From contig NZ_JABMJG010000007.1 in NCBI RefSeq assembly GCF_013376045.1, forward strand, positions 62,001-126,000: DNA of 64,000 bases. Reading direction: 5' to 3'. The position numbers and the translations under genes were made by a program. Below are positions 54,397 through 64,000 of the stretch, in pieces (the stretch's first letter is position 1; every line of letters begins with the position of its first letter). A model generated the notes under the pieces. That model was not told where the DNA came from and searched no databases. It was given only the letters and a program-made list of their open reading frames with translations. The stretch comes from Variovorax sp. SG517 (GTDB lineage: Bacteria; Pseudomonadota; Gammaproteobacteria; Burkholderiales; Burkholderiaceae_C).

Positions 54397-55047
54397 CTAA
54401 TACGTAACTGGAGCGGGATCCAGCGATCGCCAAATATACCAAGTCGCCACGCTGCAATAAGGCGCCCAGGCCACGGCGACGTCGCGGGCATCGCTGCGGC
54501 TGACCGGGTCGCCCGAGAAGTAGTTGACGCTGATGCCGTTGAGCAGCCCCAGGTCGTCCACGGGCAGCACGTTCGGGCGCATCAGGTGGAAGATGAGGAA
54601 CATCTCGGCCGTCCAGCGGCCGATGCCGCGGATGGCCACCAGCTCCTCGATGATCTGCTCGTCGTCCATGTCCTTCCATGCATCGACGTGCACCAGGCCC
54701 GAGTCGAAATGCAGGGCCAGGTCGACGAGGTACTCGATCTTGCGTGCCGAAAGCCCAGCCCCGCGCATGTCGTCGACCTTGAGCTTGAGCACGTTGGCCG
54801 GCGTCAGCTTGCGCGGCAGCGCGGCGAACTTGTCCCAGACCGACTGCGCGGCCTTCACCGAGATCTGCTGGCCCACGACGCTGCGCGCGAGCGTGGTGAA
54901 CGCATCGCCGCGCGACTCCAGGCAGGCGTCGCCGAACTTCGGGATCAGCCGCTTCATCACGCGGTCCTTGCGCGAGAGGTGCTTGCACGCCTCCTCCCAG
55001 TAGTCCGGCGTGTAGATCTTGACGCTGGGCTTCCTGGGGGCAGGCAT
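54397..55047 (-). CDS. DNA-3-methyladenine glycosylase II
   Basis: A 216-residue helix-hairpin-helix glycosylase of the AlkA-like class. The hairpin AIRGIGRWTAEMFLIF near residue 135 and the catalytic Asp in LPVDDLGL near 160 are present. It removes alkylated purines from DNA. ATG 55047 is the conservative start; a GTG at 55068 overlaps the cysS stop as GTGA and would add seven residues with translational coupling. Confidence 0.9.
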   Translation of the reverse strand: MPAPRKPSVKIYTPDYWEEACKHLSRKDRVMKRLIPKFGDACLESRGDAFTTLARSVVGQQISVKAAQSVWDKFAALPRKLTPANVLKLKVDDMRGAGLSARKIEYLVDLALHFDSGLVHVDAWKDMDDEQIIEELVAIRGIGRWTAEMFLIFHLMRPNVLPVDDLGLLNGISVNYFSGDPVSRSDARDVAVAWAPYCSVATWYIWRSLDPAPVTY

Positions 55048-55064
55048 GGGGTTCGTGGTTCCGT

Positions 55065-56441
<1,377 letters not shown>

Positions 56442-56659
56442 GAGATTCGGAAAACGTCATTTCGCGCGCGTGCGGCACGGGCGAAAGACGGTGTTTTTCA
56501 GGGGTGACTGGGACTGTGTTCGCGAGGGGTTCGACATGGCCCCTCGGTTACAATCGGCTCAAGTATAAACGGCTGCCATCGGGTAGCGTCGGGGTGTTCC
56601 CCAAGCCCGCTGCACCGAGTTCGCTTCCCGCATCTCCCCCCAAATTCCGTCGAGGCTTC

Positions 56660-57250
56660 ATGAAGCGCTCCGCCTTCTCCAGATTCTCCATTGCCTTCGC
56701 GCTGCTGTTCGGCCTCTGGGGCTCCGCAGTCCATGCGAACGAATACGACGACGTGAACGCGCTGCTGCGCCAGGGCAAGTCGAACGAGGCGCTCGCCAAG
56801 GCCGACACCTACATCGCCGGCAAGCCGCGCGATCCGCAGATGCGCTTCCTGCGCGGCGTGATCCTCACCGAGCAGAACAAGCAGGCCGAGGCCATCATCG
56901 CCTTCACGCAGCTCACGCAGGACTTCCCCGAGCTTTCCGAGCCCTACAACAACCTGGCCGCGCTGTATGCGTCGCAGAGCAAGTTCGACCAGGCGCGCGC
57001 CGCCTTGGAGCAGGCGCTCAAGCTCAACCCGAACTACGCCACGGCGCACGAGAACCTCGGCGACGTGTATGCGCGTCTCGCGGCACAGGAATACGTGCGT
57101 GCCCAGCAGTTCGCCAGCACCAACGCCAGCGTCGCGCCCAAGCTCGCGCTGATCCGCCAGATCTTCACGCCGAAGACCGAAGCCGAGGCGGCCGCCCTGC
57201 CCGCTGCGCCGGCGGTCATCCGCAAGCCGGTCGGCCGCACCAGCAAGTAA
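56660..57250 (+). CDS. Exported TPR-repeat protein
   Basis: A 196-residue protein with a signal peptide (MKRSAFSRFSIAFALLFGLWG...VHA) and at least three tetratricopeptide repeats (residues 30-140, e.g. NNLAALYASQSKFDQARAALEQAL). It probably acts in the periplasm as a protein-binding scaffold. It is 90 bases ahead of the periplasmic cyclophilin gene in the same direction, so a joint role in folding is possible. CGAGG lies before the chosen start; longer readings lack a signal peptide. Confidence 0.8.
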   Translation: MKRSAFSRFSIAFALLFGLWGSAVHANEYDDVNALLRQGKSNEALAKADTYIAGKPRDPQMRFLRGVILTEQNKQAEAIIAFTQLTQDFPELSEPYNNLAALYASQSKFDQARAALEQALKLNPNYATAHENLGDVYARLAAQEYVRAQQFASTNASVAPKLALIRQIFTPKTEAEAAALPAAPAVIRKPVGRTSK

Positions 57251-57340
57251 GCAAGTAAGCAGCCGGTCGCCGCCGTACCGGGGCGCCGCGATGGCGCCCA
57301 CCACGCGACCCCGTTCCCTCATCCGCAAACGGAGCCTCAT

Positions 57341-57934
57341 TTGACGATCAACTCCTTCTCCCGTTTCAGCCGCCGCGGCGCCCTCGTGCTGGCAGCCGCA
57401 TTCGCGTTCGCCGCCAGCGGCCACGCGCAGTCGGCAACGCCGCGCGTCAAGCTCGCCACCTCGGCGGGCGACATCGTGGTCGAGCTCGACGAGGCCAAGG
57501 CGCCCAAGACGGTCGAGAACTTCCTGCAGTACGTCAAGGACAAGCACTACGACGGCACGGTCTTCCACCGCGTGATCGACGGCTTCATGATCCAGGGCGG
57601 CGGCTTCACGGCCGACCTGCAGCAAAAGCCCACGCGCGCGCCCATTCCGCTGGAAGCGGGCAACGGCCTGAAGAACGACAAGTACACGATCGCCATGGCC
57701 CGCACCGGCGACCCCAATTCGGCGACCTCGCAGTTCTTCATCAACGTGAAGAACAACGACTCGCTCAACGCACCCAACCCCGACGGCTACGGCTACACCG
57801 TGTTCGGCAAGGTCGTTGCCGGCACCGACGTGGTCGACAAGATCCGCGCGGTGGCCACCGGCAACAAGGGCGGCATGCAGAACGTGCCGCTCGAGGCCGT
57901 CACCATCAAGTCCGCCACCGTGGTGGCGAAGTAA
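57341..57934 (+). CDS. Periplasmic cyclophilin-type peptidyl-prolyl isomerase
   Basis: A 197-residue cyclophilin with a signal peptide ending GHAQ. Active-site residues appear as FHRVIDGFMIQGG and the later NSATSQFFINV. It catalyses cis-trans isomerisation of prolyl bonds outside the cytoplasm. The start is TTG 57341, supported by GGAG eight bases upstream. It precedes a cytoplasmic paralogue by 24 bases. Confidence 0.9.
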   Translation: MTINSFSRFSRRGALVLAAAFAFAASGHAQSATPRVKLATSAGDIVVELDEAKAPKTVENFLQYVKDKHYDGTVFHRVIDGFMIQGGGFTADLQQKPTRAPIPLEAGNGLKNDKYTIAMARTGDPNSATSQFFINVKNNDSLNAPNPDGYGYTVFGKVVAGTDVVDKIRAVATGNKGGMQNVPLEAVTIKSATVVAK

Positions 57935-57958
57935 TCCCTTTCAAGTAGGAGTCCTCTC

Positions 57959-58471
57959 ATGAGCAACCCCCAAGTCGAACTGCACATCAAGAACCTCGGC
58001 GTGATCACGCTCGAACTCGACGCCGCCAAAGCGCCGAAGTCGGTCGAGAACTTCGTCGCGTACGTGAAGAAGGGCCACTACGACAACACGGTGTTCCACC
58101 GCGTGATCCCCGGCTTCATGGTGCAAGGCGGCGGCTTCGAGCCCGGCATGAAGCAAAAGCCCACCGACGCCGAGATCCAGAACGAAGCCAACAACGGCCT
58201 GAAGAACGACAACTACACCGTGGCCATGGCCCGCACCAGCGCGCCCCACTCGGCCACCGCCCAGTTCTTCATCAACGTGGCCGACAACGGCTTCCTGAAC
58301 CACACCGCCCCCACGGCTCAAGGCTGGGGCTATGCCGTGTTCGGCAAGGTCACCAAGGGCACCGAGGTGGTCGACAAGATCAAGGCCGTGAAGACCGGCC
58401 GCAAGGGCTTCCATGACGACGTGCCCCTCGAGGACGTCGTGATCGAAAAGGCCGTCGTCATCGCTGAATGA
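57959..58471 (+). CDS. ppiB: Cytoplasmic cyclophilin PpiB
   Basis: A 170-residue cyclophilin without a signal peptide. The catalytic Arg region FHRVIPGFMVQGG and HSATAQFFINV are present. AGGAG stands before the ATG. It is a paralogue of the preceding exported enzyme; the pair probably arose by duplication and serves the two compartments. Confidence 0.93.
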   Translation: MSNPQVELHIKNLGVITLELDAAKAPKSVENFVAYVKKGHYDNTVFHRVIPGFMVQGGGFEPGMKQKPTDAEIQNEANNGLKNDNYTVAMARTSAPHSATAQFFINVADNGFLNHTAPTAQGWGYAVFGKVTKGTEVVDKIKAVKTGRKGFHDDVPLEDVVIEKAVVIAE

Positions 58472-58511
58472 CCGGCACCCGGCTCGGCTCGGTGGCAGCT
58501 GCAACGACGGC

Positions 58512-59288
58512 ATGACTGCGGTGGCGAACCCGGCTTTTGCGGAGCTGGTGGCGCCGCCCGCGTGGCGCACGGTCGACCTCATCTCCGACCTGCACCTGCA
58601 GGCCGGCGAGCCCGCCACCTTCGAGGCCTGGCAGGGCTACCTGCAGACCACGCCGGCGGACGCCCTCGTCATCCTCGGCGACCTGTTCGAGGTGTGGGTG
58701 GGCGACGATTCGGCCACCCAGCCCGGCTTCGAGGCGCAATGCGCCGAACTCCTGCGCCAGACCGCGCAGCGGCTGCCCGTGTTCTTCATGCACGGCAACC
58801 GCGACTTTCTCGTCGGCCCCGCCTTCGCCGCGCAATGCGGCCTCACGCTGCTCGACGACCCGACGGTGCTGGTGCTGCACGGCCGGCGCTGGCTGCTGAG
58901 CCACGGCGACATCCTCTGCCTGGAAGACACCGAGTACCTCAAGTTCCGCGCGCAGGTGCGCACGCCCGGATGGCAGGCCGCGTTCCTCGCCCGGCCGCTG
59001 GAAGAGCGCCGCGCACTCGCGCGCTCCATGCGCGTGCAGAGCGAAGACCGCAAGCGCAATCCGTCGATGGTCTGGGCCGATGTCGATACGGCCGCGGCAC
59101 GCGACTGGCTGCATCGTGCCAACGCCCAGGCACTGGTGCACGGCCACACGCATCGTCCGGCCGACCATGACCTTGGCGAGGGCCTGCGCCGCATCGTGCT
59201 GAGCGACTGGGATGCCGACGCGCATCCGCCGCGCGCGCAGCTGCTGTGCCTGTCCGCCGCCGGCGCGCAGCGCGTCGACCTGCGCTAG
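58512..59288 (+). CDS. lpxH: UDP-2,3-diacylglucosamine diphosphatase
   Basis: A 258-residue calcineurin-like metallophosphatase. Metal-binding motifs in order are SDLHL, GDLFEVWVGDD, HGNRDFL, LSHGD and HGHTHRP. LpxH hydrolyses UDP-diacyl-GlcN to lipid X in lipid A synthesis at the inner membrane face. It follows ppiB by 40 bases in the same direction, as in many beta-proteobacteria. Confidence 0.93.
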   Translation: MTAVANPAFAELVAPPAWRTVDLISDLHLQAGEPATFEAWQGYLQTTPADALVILGDLFEVWVGDDSATQPGFEAQCAELLRQTAQRLPVFFMHGNRDFLVGPAFAAQCGLTLLDDPTVLVLHGRRWLLSHGDILCLEDTEYLKFRAQVRTPGWQAAFLARPLEERRALARSMRVQSEDRKRNPSMVWADVDTAAARDWLHRANAQALVHGHTHRPADHDLGEGLRRIVLSDWDADAHPPRAQLLCLSAAGAQRVDLR

Positions 59289-59305
59289 CCGCGCCGCCGC
59301 CAGCA

Positions 59306-60097
59306 ATGTTCAAGTGGCTGCGCCGCCTGCGCGCCCTGCCCCCGATCCCCGAAGCCGCCTGGCAGGCCACGCTCAGGCGCTATGCCTTCCTGGGCACACT
59401 GCCGGAGGCCGACCGCCAGCGGCTGCGGACGCTCACCGCTGAATTCCTGCGCGACAAGGAGTTCCACGGCGCCAAGGGCTTCACCATCACCAACGAAGTG
59501 GCGCTGGCCATCGCGGCGCAGGCCGTGCTGCCGGTGCTGCATCTCAAGGGCGGGCTGAACTGGTACGACGATTTCGTCGGCATCGTCGTGCACCGCTCCG
59601 AGGTGGTAGCGCGGCGCAAGGTGATCGACGAAGCCCAGGTGGTGCACGAATACGGCGAGATCGTCGCCGGCGAGGCCATGGACCGCGGCCCCGTCATGCT
59701 GAGTTGGGACGACGTGCTGGCCAGCAGCGTCACCAGCGAGCGCGGCTACAACGTCGTCATCCACGAGTTCGCCCACAAGATCGACATGCGCAGCGGCGAT
59801 GCCAACGGCTGTCCGCCGCTGCCGCCCGGCTTCGCGGGCCAGCGCAGTTCGCGCGCGGCCCGCGCGGCCTGGATGGCCGTGCTGCAGCCCGCCTACGACG
59901 ACTTCCGCGAGCAGACCATCAAGGCCGAGCGCTTCGGCACCGAGGCGCCGTGGCTCGATGCCTATGGCGCCACCTCGATCAGCGAGTTCTTCGCGGTGGC
60001 CTGCGAGGCCTATTTCGTGAACCGACCGAACTTCGCCCGCGACTTCCCCGGCGTGCTCGCGATCTTCGATGAATTCTTTCTGCCTAAACGGCCCTGA
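59306..60097 (+). CDS. mtfA: MtfA-type zinc peptidase
   Basis: A 263-residue protein of the MtfA (Mlc titration factor) family with zinc site HEFAHKID near residue 152 and a downstream Glu in SEFFAVACEAYF. In E. coli MtfA binds the repressor Mlc and has peptidase activity. Here the partner is unknown. It starts 17 bases after lpxH. Confidence 0.88.
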   Translation: MFKWLRRLRALPPIPEAAWQATLRRYAFLGTLPEADRQRLRTLTAEFLRDKEFHGAKGFTITNEVALAIAAQAVLPVLHLKGGLNWYDDFVGIVVHRSEVVARRKVIDEAQVVHEYGEIVAGEAMDRGPVMLSWDDVLASSVTSERGYNVVIHEFAHKIDMRSGDANGCPPLPPGFAGQRSSRAARAAWMAVLQPAYDDFREQTIKAERFGTEAPWLDAYGATSISEFFAVACEAYFVNRPNFARDFPGVLAIFDEFFLPKRP

Positions 60098-60190
60098 GCC
60101 CTCGCCAATCCTTGCCCTTCAGCTACCGATTCGATAGCGCCACAACCCTTACCATTGATGGGTTATCAACTCACCAAAAAGGTAAACAAC

Positions 60191-60787
60191 ATGAGGGATT
60201 GGTTCTATCAGCTGACGGGCAAGGCGTGGATCGCGCTGGTGTTCGGCATCGGCATCCTGGGCTGGGCGGGATATGCGCAGTTCAAGGCGAGCTCGGATAC
60301 GCACGGCGCGGCCGTCGAGGATCTCGTCGCGAAGAGCGGCACGATCGTCAGCGGCAGCGAGGTCACGGAGACCACCAAGCGCCGCCGCGGTGGCAGCAGC
60401 ACGCGCCGCTACTTCGTGCTCGACGCCAAGCTGGCCGACGGCAACACGGAGAAATGGCGCGTCGACTACGCGGTGGGCCGCAGCAAGCTCGAGCCGCTGA
60501 TCGACGAGGCCGTCGAAGTGCGCGTCGATCCTTCGGACAACAACCTGGTCTACGAGGTGAAGCTCAAGGGCAAGCCCGTGGTGTCGCTGGCCGACGTGCA
60601 GCAGATCATGGAAGTGAAGGACAAGGCCGCGGCATCGAGCGCCACCGACAAGGGCACGCTGATCGTCGGCGCCATTGCGCTGCTGCTGGGCATCGGCGGG
60701 CTCTTCGCCCGACGCAAGATCCGCGACAGCTACCTGGCCGAGCAAGGTGCCGCCGTGCAGACACCGGCCGTCGGCGAAAAGGCCTGA
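60191..60787 (+). CDS. DUF3592-like membrane protein
   Basis: A 198-residue protein with two hydrophobic helices (about residues 12-30 and 165-180) around a soluble domain containing a basic KRRRGGSSTRRY stretch and a V-R-V-DPSDNN motif typical of DUF3592-type proteins. Function unknown. The start MRDWFYQ is preceded by AAAAAGG; the longer frame adds a poor N-terminus. A terminator follows 30 bases downstream. Confidence 0.7.
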   Translation: MRDWFYQLTGKAWIALVFGIGILGWAGYAQFKASSDTHGAAVEDLVAKSGTIVSGSEVTETTKRRRGGSSTRRYFVLDAKLADGNTEKWRVDYAVGRSKLEPLIDEAVEVRVDPSDNNLVYEVKLKGKPVVSLADVQQIMEVKDKAAASSATDKGTLIVGAIALLLGIGGLFARRKIRDSYLAEQGAAVQTPAVGEKA

Positions 60788-60819
60788 AGGGCTTCGGCAT
60801 CTGCGCCGACGCGCCAATG

Positions 60820-60848
60820 AAAAAGGCGCCCTGCGGGGCGCCTTTTTC
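60820..60848. terminator. Bidirectional rho-independent terminator
   Basis: GGCGCC stem with a GC-rich loop, flanked by five A on one side and five T on the other. It serves the convergent DUF3592-like and DUF349 genes. Confidence 0.85.
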
Positions 60849-60870
60849 GTGGCCGAAGCCTTCTCTTCCC

Positions 60871-63720
60871 TTACTTGCGCAGCAGCGCCTTCAGCGCGTT
60901 CTGCAGGCGACGTGCGCTGGCAGCGTCGTGCGCAGCGGCCAGCACCTTGCCGGCGTCCTGGCCCCAGGTCTGGGCAGGCGCCGGGTCGCCGCGCTTCGTC
61001 AGCAGCTTGAGCTGCAGGGCGCGGCGTGCTTCGAGCTGTTCGGCGGGCGTCGGCACTTCGGCGGCCATTTCGAGGCGCAGCAGCGCTTCGGCGGCGTCGT
61101 TCGCGGCAGCCGAGGGCGCGGAGCCGATGGCTTGCGACCAGCCGCTGCGCACTGCCGGCGTAACCGCGCGGCCCAGTTCCTGGATGCTCGGCAGACGGCT
61201 GGCGTCGCGCTGCTCCCAGGCGCCCAGCACCTGGGTCAGGGCTTCGCCATGAGCCTGCGCAGCGAGCTTGCGCAGCGCCAGGTCGGCGCGCTCGAGCGCT
61301 TCGCGCTGTGCACGGAAGGCAGCATCGCCCAGGCGCGGGCCACGGTCTTCACGCGGGGGGCGGTCGCCGAAACGGCCGCCGGGCGCGCCACGGTCGCCAC
61401 CACGAGGGGCTCCACGGTCACCGCGATCGCCGCGATCACCGCCAGGACGACCCGGGCCACCGGCACCGGGACGGCCGCCATCGCGGCGGTCGCCGAAGCG
61501 GCCACCGGCACCGCCGCGCGCGGCAGGTGCCGCCTCGGCCTTCTTGCTGCTCGGACGGTCGTCGCCACGCATCGCCACGACGGGCTTGGGCGCGGCCTTC
61601 GGCGCTGCCGCCGGTGCTTCGACGGCTGCGACTTCGCCGGCGTCATGCGCTTCGCCATCGGTACGCGCCGAAGCGTCGGCACCGTCGGCCGGCGCCACGA
61701 GGTCCGCGGGTGCCGCGCCTGCTTCGTGGGATGTGCCGGGCGAGGCTTCCGCATCACCCGGGCTCGGCGCCTGTTCGGCACTTTCACTGAATTCGGCGGC
61801 TGCCTGCCCCGGCGCCACGACTTCGGTCGCGCCGACCGACGGACCATCGGCCTTCGGTGCGGGCGGCGGCACCTCGCCGCGCAGCGCGGCCTCGAGATTG
61901 GCAATGGCCGCACGGATCTTCTGCGCATCGCCGCCGGCGTTGGCCGCGTCGAGCGCCTTGGACGCCTCGAGCACATGGCGGTCGTGCGCATTCATCGCAG
62001 CCGACGCCTTCTCGCGCTCGGCGGTCTTGCGGTTGAAAGCCTCGTCGATGGGCGCGCGGAATGCGTCCCACAGCTTCTGTTCATGGCGGCGGTCGAGCGG
62101 CACGCTCTGCGCCTCGGCCTGCCAGCGCTGCTGCAGCGCCTTGACGGCGTCGATGCGCAGCACCGGCTGGGCGCCGAGCTCGGTCGCCTCGGCGATCATG
62201 GCCTGGCGACGTTCGACGCTTGCCTTCTGCGCCGTCTCGAACGGTGCGCGCGCGGCGCCGAAGGCTTCGTTCCACAACGGCTGCAGCTCGGCGAACACCT
62301 TCTCGCCCACGTGGCCGGCATCGCGCCAGCGGTCGGCGAACTGGTGCAGCGCGCGGTTGTGCGCCTTCAGGTCGGTGGCACCGGCATGCTCGGCGGCCCA
62401 GGCCTTGACCTCCTCGATCAGTGCAACGCGCAGCGCGCGGTGCTCTGCCGCATCGGCGCGGACCTTCTCGAGCCAGGCCTCGACAACCTTGTGGGCTTCG
62501 TTGCAGGCTTCATCGAAACGCTTCCAGAGCGCATGGTTGGGCACGCCGCCCTGGTCGGCCTGCTTCCACTGGTCGCGCAGGGCGCGCAGCGTTTCCTGCA
62601 TCTTGCGCCCGCCGAGGGCCTGGCCTTCGGGGCGCTTGAGCAGGCCTTCGGCCTTGGCGACGAGGTCTTCGCGCACCTTGTCGGCGCTCCAGCGCTGCCA
62701 GCCTTCGAGTTCGCCGGCAGCCACCAGCGCGGCATGCACGCGGGCTTCGAGCGGCGCATCGACCAGCTTGCCGTGTTCCTTGAGCACGGCGCGCAGCGCG
62801 GCAGCCGCGCCGGCGCTGGCCTTGCCGTGGCCTTCGGCGGTTTCCTGCTCGAGCTTGGCGAGCGCGGCCTGGACGGCGTCCTGAGCGGCGGCGCGCACGG
62901 CCGGATCGACCTTGGGCGCGGCCGGGCGGGCGGGAGCAACGGGCTTGGGCGCCACGACCTCGCCGCGCGCGGCGCGCAGTTCGTCGGCCCACACGGGCAC
63001 GGGCGGCAGCGGTGCCGCTGCATCGGCGGCGGCGGCGACGGCCTGGGCCAGCGCGCTATGGAACGCGTCGGACACCACCAGCAATTGCGACTTCGACGAT
63101 TCGAGCTGCGGCGCGAACTTGGCGTCGAGGCTGCTCCAGTTGGCATCGCCGACGATCTCGGCGGCCTGCTGCTGCCAGTGCGCCACGTCGGCGCGCAGCG
63201 ACTCTTCGGCGACCTGGGCGTCCTGCCAGCCCTTGGTGGACAGCACCTCGAAGCGCTGCGCCAGCAGCACGGCGGCTTCGCGGTGCACCTGCGCGCGGTG
63301 CTGCAGGTCTTCGATGCCCTTGACGCGCTCCGACAGCTTGAGCTTCAGGCCCGCCAGCGGCTCGCGCGACAGCGGCGCACCGGCCTTGGCGGCGTCGCGC
63401 TGCCAGGCGAGCGCATCGGCAATGTTGAGCTTGGACTGGGCGAGCAGCGCTTCCGCCTTCTGCGCCCATTCGGCGGCGATCGCCTCCTGGCCCTTGGCGC
63501 GCTTGAGTTCGTCGAGCTTTTCGCGCAGCAGGCGTGCGGCGCCCTTGTCACGACCGCTCAGTTCCTTGAAGACTTCCTGCATCTGCTCGGGCGCCGGGTT
63601 GCCCGCGAGCCAGTCGCGGATGCGCGCGGCGCGCTCGCCGGAAGTCGGCGCGGTGAAGGCGCCGCCGGTGAGCGTATCGAGGGCCTGAATGTCGTGTGGC
63701 TTGGAAGAAGTAGAGGTCAC
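60871..63720 (-). CDS. Large DUF349-repeat protein
   Basis: A helical protein of about 949 residues built of DUF349-type repeats (segments such as LRDQWKQADQGG and LQQRWQAEAQSV) with many Trp and charged residues, likely coiled coils. A low-complexity Gly/Arg/Asp-rich region occupies about residues 735-800 and resembles RNA-binding RGG linkers. Cellular role is unsettled; DUF349 proteins have been linked to RNA or ribosomes only loosely. I use the GTG at 63720 because the residues from it look conserved; the ATG at 63819 would add 33 residues. No clear ribosome-binding site helps decide. Confidence 0.75.
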   Translation of the reverse strand: MTSTSSKPHDIQALDTLTGGAFTAPTSGERAARIRDWLAGNPAPEQMQEVFKELSGRDKGAARLLREKLDELKRAKGQEAIAAEWAQKAEALLAQSKLNIADALAWQRDAAKAGAPLSREPLAGLKLKLSERVKGIEDLQHRAQVHREAAVLLAQRFEVLSTKGWQDAQVAEESLRADVAHWQQQAAEIVGDANWSSLDAKFAPQLESSKSQLLVVSDAFHSALAQAVAAAADAAAPLPPVPVWADELRAARGEVVAPKPVAPARPAAPKVDPAVRAAAQDAVQAALAKLEQETAEGHGKASAGAAAALRAVLKEHGKLVDAPLEARVHAALVAAGELEGWQRWSADKVREDLVAKAEGLLKRPEGQALGGRKMQETLRALRDQWKQADQGGVPNHALWKRFDEACNEAHKVVEAWLEKVRADAAEHRALRVALIEEVKAWAAEHAGATDLKAHNRALHQFADRWRDAGHVGEKVFAELQPLWNEAFGAARAPFETAQKASVERRQAMIAEATELGAQPVLRIDAVKALQQRWQAEAQSVPLDRRHEQKLWDAFRAPIDEAFNRKTAEREKASAAMNAHDRHVLEASKALDAANAGGDAQKIRAAIANLEAALRGEVPPPAPKADGPSVGATEVVAPGQAAAEFSESAEQAPSPGDAEASPGTSHEAGAAPADLVAPADGADASARTDGEAHDAGEVAAVEAPAAAPKAAPKPVVAMRGDDRPSSKKAEAAPAARGGAGGRFGDRRDGGRPGAGGPGRPGGDRGDRGDRGAPRGGDRGAPGGRFGDRPPREDRGPRLGDAAFRAQREALERADLALRKLAAQAHGEALTQVLGAWEQRDASRLPSIQELGRAVTPAVRSGWSQAIGSAPSAAANDAAEALLRLEMAAEVPTPAEQLEARRALQLKLLTKRGDPAPAQTWGQDAGKVLAAAHDAASARRLQNALKALLRK

Positions 63721-63898
63721 TGCGCGAAATCGTTGTCTTGGTAGAGAAAGCGAAGGCGCCGGCAAAGGCCGGCGCACATCGACATTTTCACCCACTTGCG
63801 GCCGGCCGCAGAAATCCATGCCGAAACGGCGCTGCGCGCGAAGGTAGTGGGTGGTGGAGCCGACGGACTACATATATAGCGAGCCGGAGGAAAAAACC

Positions 63899-63932
63899 AA
63901 GTGGGCGGGTGCGATCGCGCCCCACCCCATTT
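63899..63932 (-). terminator. Possible terminator of partial gene at right edge
   Basis: Minus-strand GTGGGGCG...CGCCCAC can form a GC-rich hairpin, followed after a short gap by six T. It stands ten bases after the stop of the partial gene. Confidence 0.4.
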
Positions 63933-63941
63933 GGCGTCGGG

Positions 63942-64000
63942 TTACTTCATGGTCAGGCTGAGTTCGGCGCCCGGCTTCCAGTCGCTGCCGCTGGCACTGG
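63942..64000 (-). CDS. C-terminal end of an unidentified protein
   Basis: Only the last 19 codons are in the window, ending DWKPGAELSLTMK and a TAA stop. The pattern of alternating hydrophobic residues suggests a closing beta strand, as in outer-membrane or periplasmic proteins, but the family cannot be told. Confidence 0.5.
   Translation of the reverse strand, partial: SASGSDWKPGAELSLTMK

Noticed and set aside
60112..63744. A 1210-codon plus-strand frame opposite the DUF349 gene
   Set aside because: It is the antisense shadow of the DUF349 gene after 60871 and overlaps the DUF3592-like gene in another frame before that. Composition is Arg/Gly-rich with no domains.

Overview
The window is high-GC DNA from a beta-proteobacterium of the Comamonadaceae. 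Variovorax or a close relative is the best guess. The reasons are the Liv and Tct/Bug transporters, the lysC-tilS-accA-glycosylase-cysS gene order, and three copies of a dispersed intergenic repeat of the kind I recall from this family. No rRNA or CRISPR array was seen. One tRNA gene, tRNA-Ser(GCT), is present.

Layout. 1-7377 (minus strand): a Liv-type ABC transporter (livGFHM plus a binding protein) with a secreted polyhydroxyalkanoate depolymerase between the binding protein and livG, and an alpha/beta hydrolase coupled to livM. 7510-10066: a sigma-54 activator coupled to an unknown gene, a gene remnant and a small HNH protein. 10163-16834: a TetR regulator and a tightly overlapping RND efflux operon ending in a strong terminator. 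16865-22331: tripartite tricarboxylate transporter genes tctCBA divergent from the two-component pair tctDE. 22351-28598: hslR, a PPK2 polyphosphate kinase, a lipoprotein, a small cytochrome c, an orphan histidine kinase and an AidB-type acyl-CoA dehydrogenase.

28868-41463 is the most striking chromosomal region. An AraC regulator precedes a one-directional run of genes: a 2-oxo-acid-type C-methyltransferase, a haem-oxygenase-like di-iron enzyme, a DUF1330 protein, an EamA exporter, a free-standing AlaX-type tRNA editing protein, a Rieske protein without a catalytic domain, a Leu-rich leader-like peptide, a Leu/Phe/Val-type dehydrogenase, an ArgE/DapE-type amidohydrolase, an MFS transporter and an extra isoleucyl-tRNA synthetase. 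I read this as a candidate biosynthetic cluster for a modified, probably beta-branched, amino acid acting as an antimetabolite, with self-protection at the tRNA level and two exporters. A LysR gene, an unusual SDR and a tautomerase follow.

43652-50834 is a complete-looking filamentous prophage (inovirus) of about 7.2 kb inserted at the 3' end of tRNA-Ser(GCT) between 30-bp direct repeats. It has a serine recombinase, HUH Rep, Zot/pI, pVI-, pIII-, pVIII- and pV-like genes, several tiny genes and a divergent regulator. The regulator gene runs through the attachment core. Its C-terminus should therefore differ between the integrated form (119 aa) and the excised circle (165 aa).

50822-64000 is conserved chromosome: tRNA-Ser, lysC, tilS, accA, a 3-methyladenine glycosylase, cysS, a TPR protein, two cyclophilins, lpxH, mtfA, a membrane protein, a long DUF349 protein and the end of one further gene.
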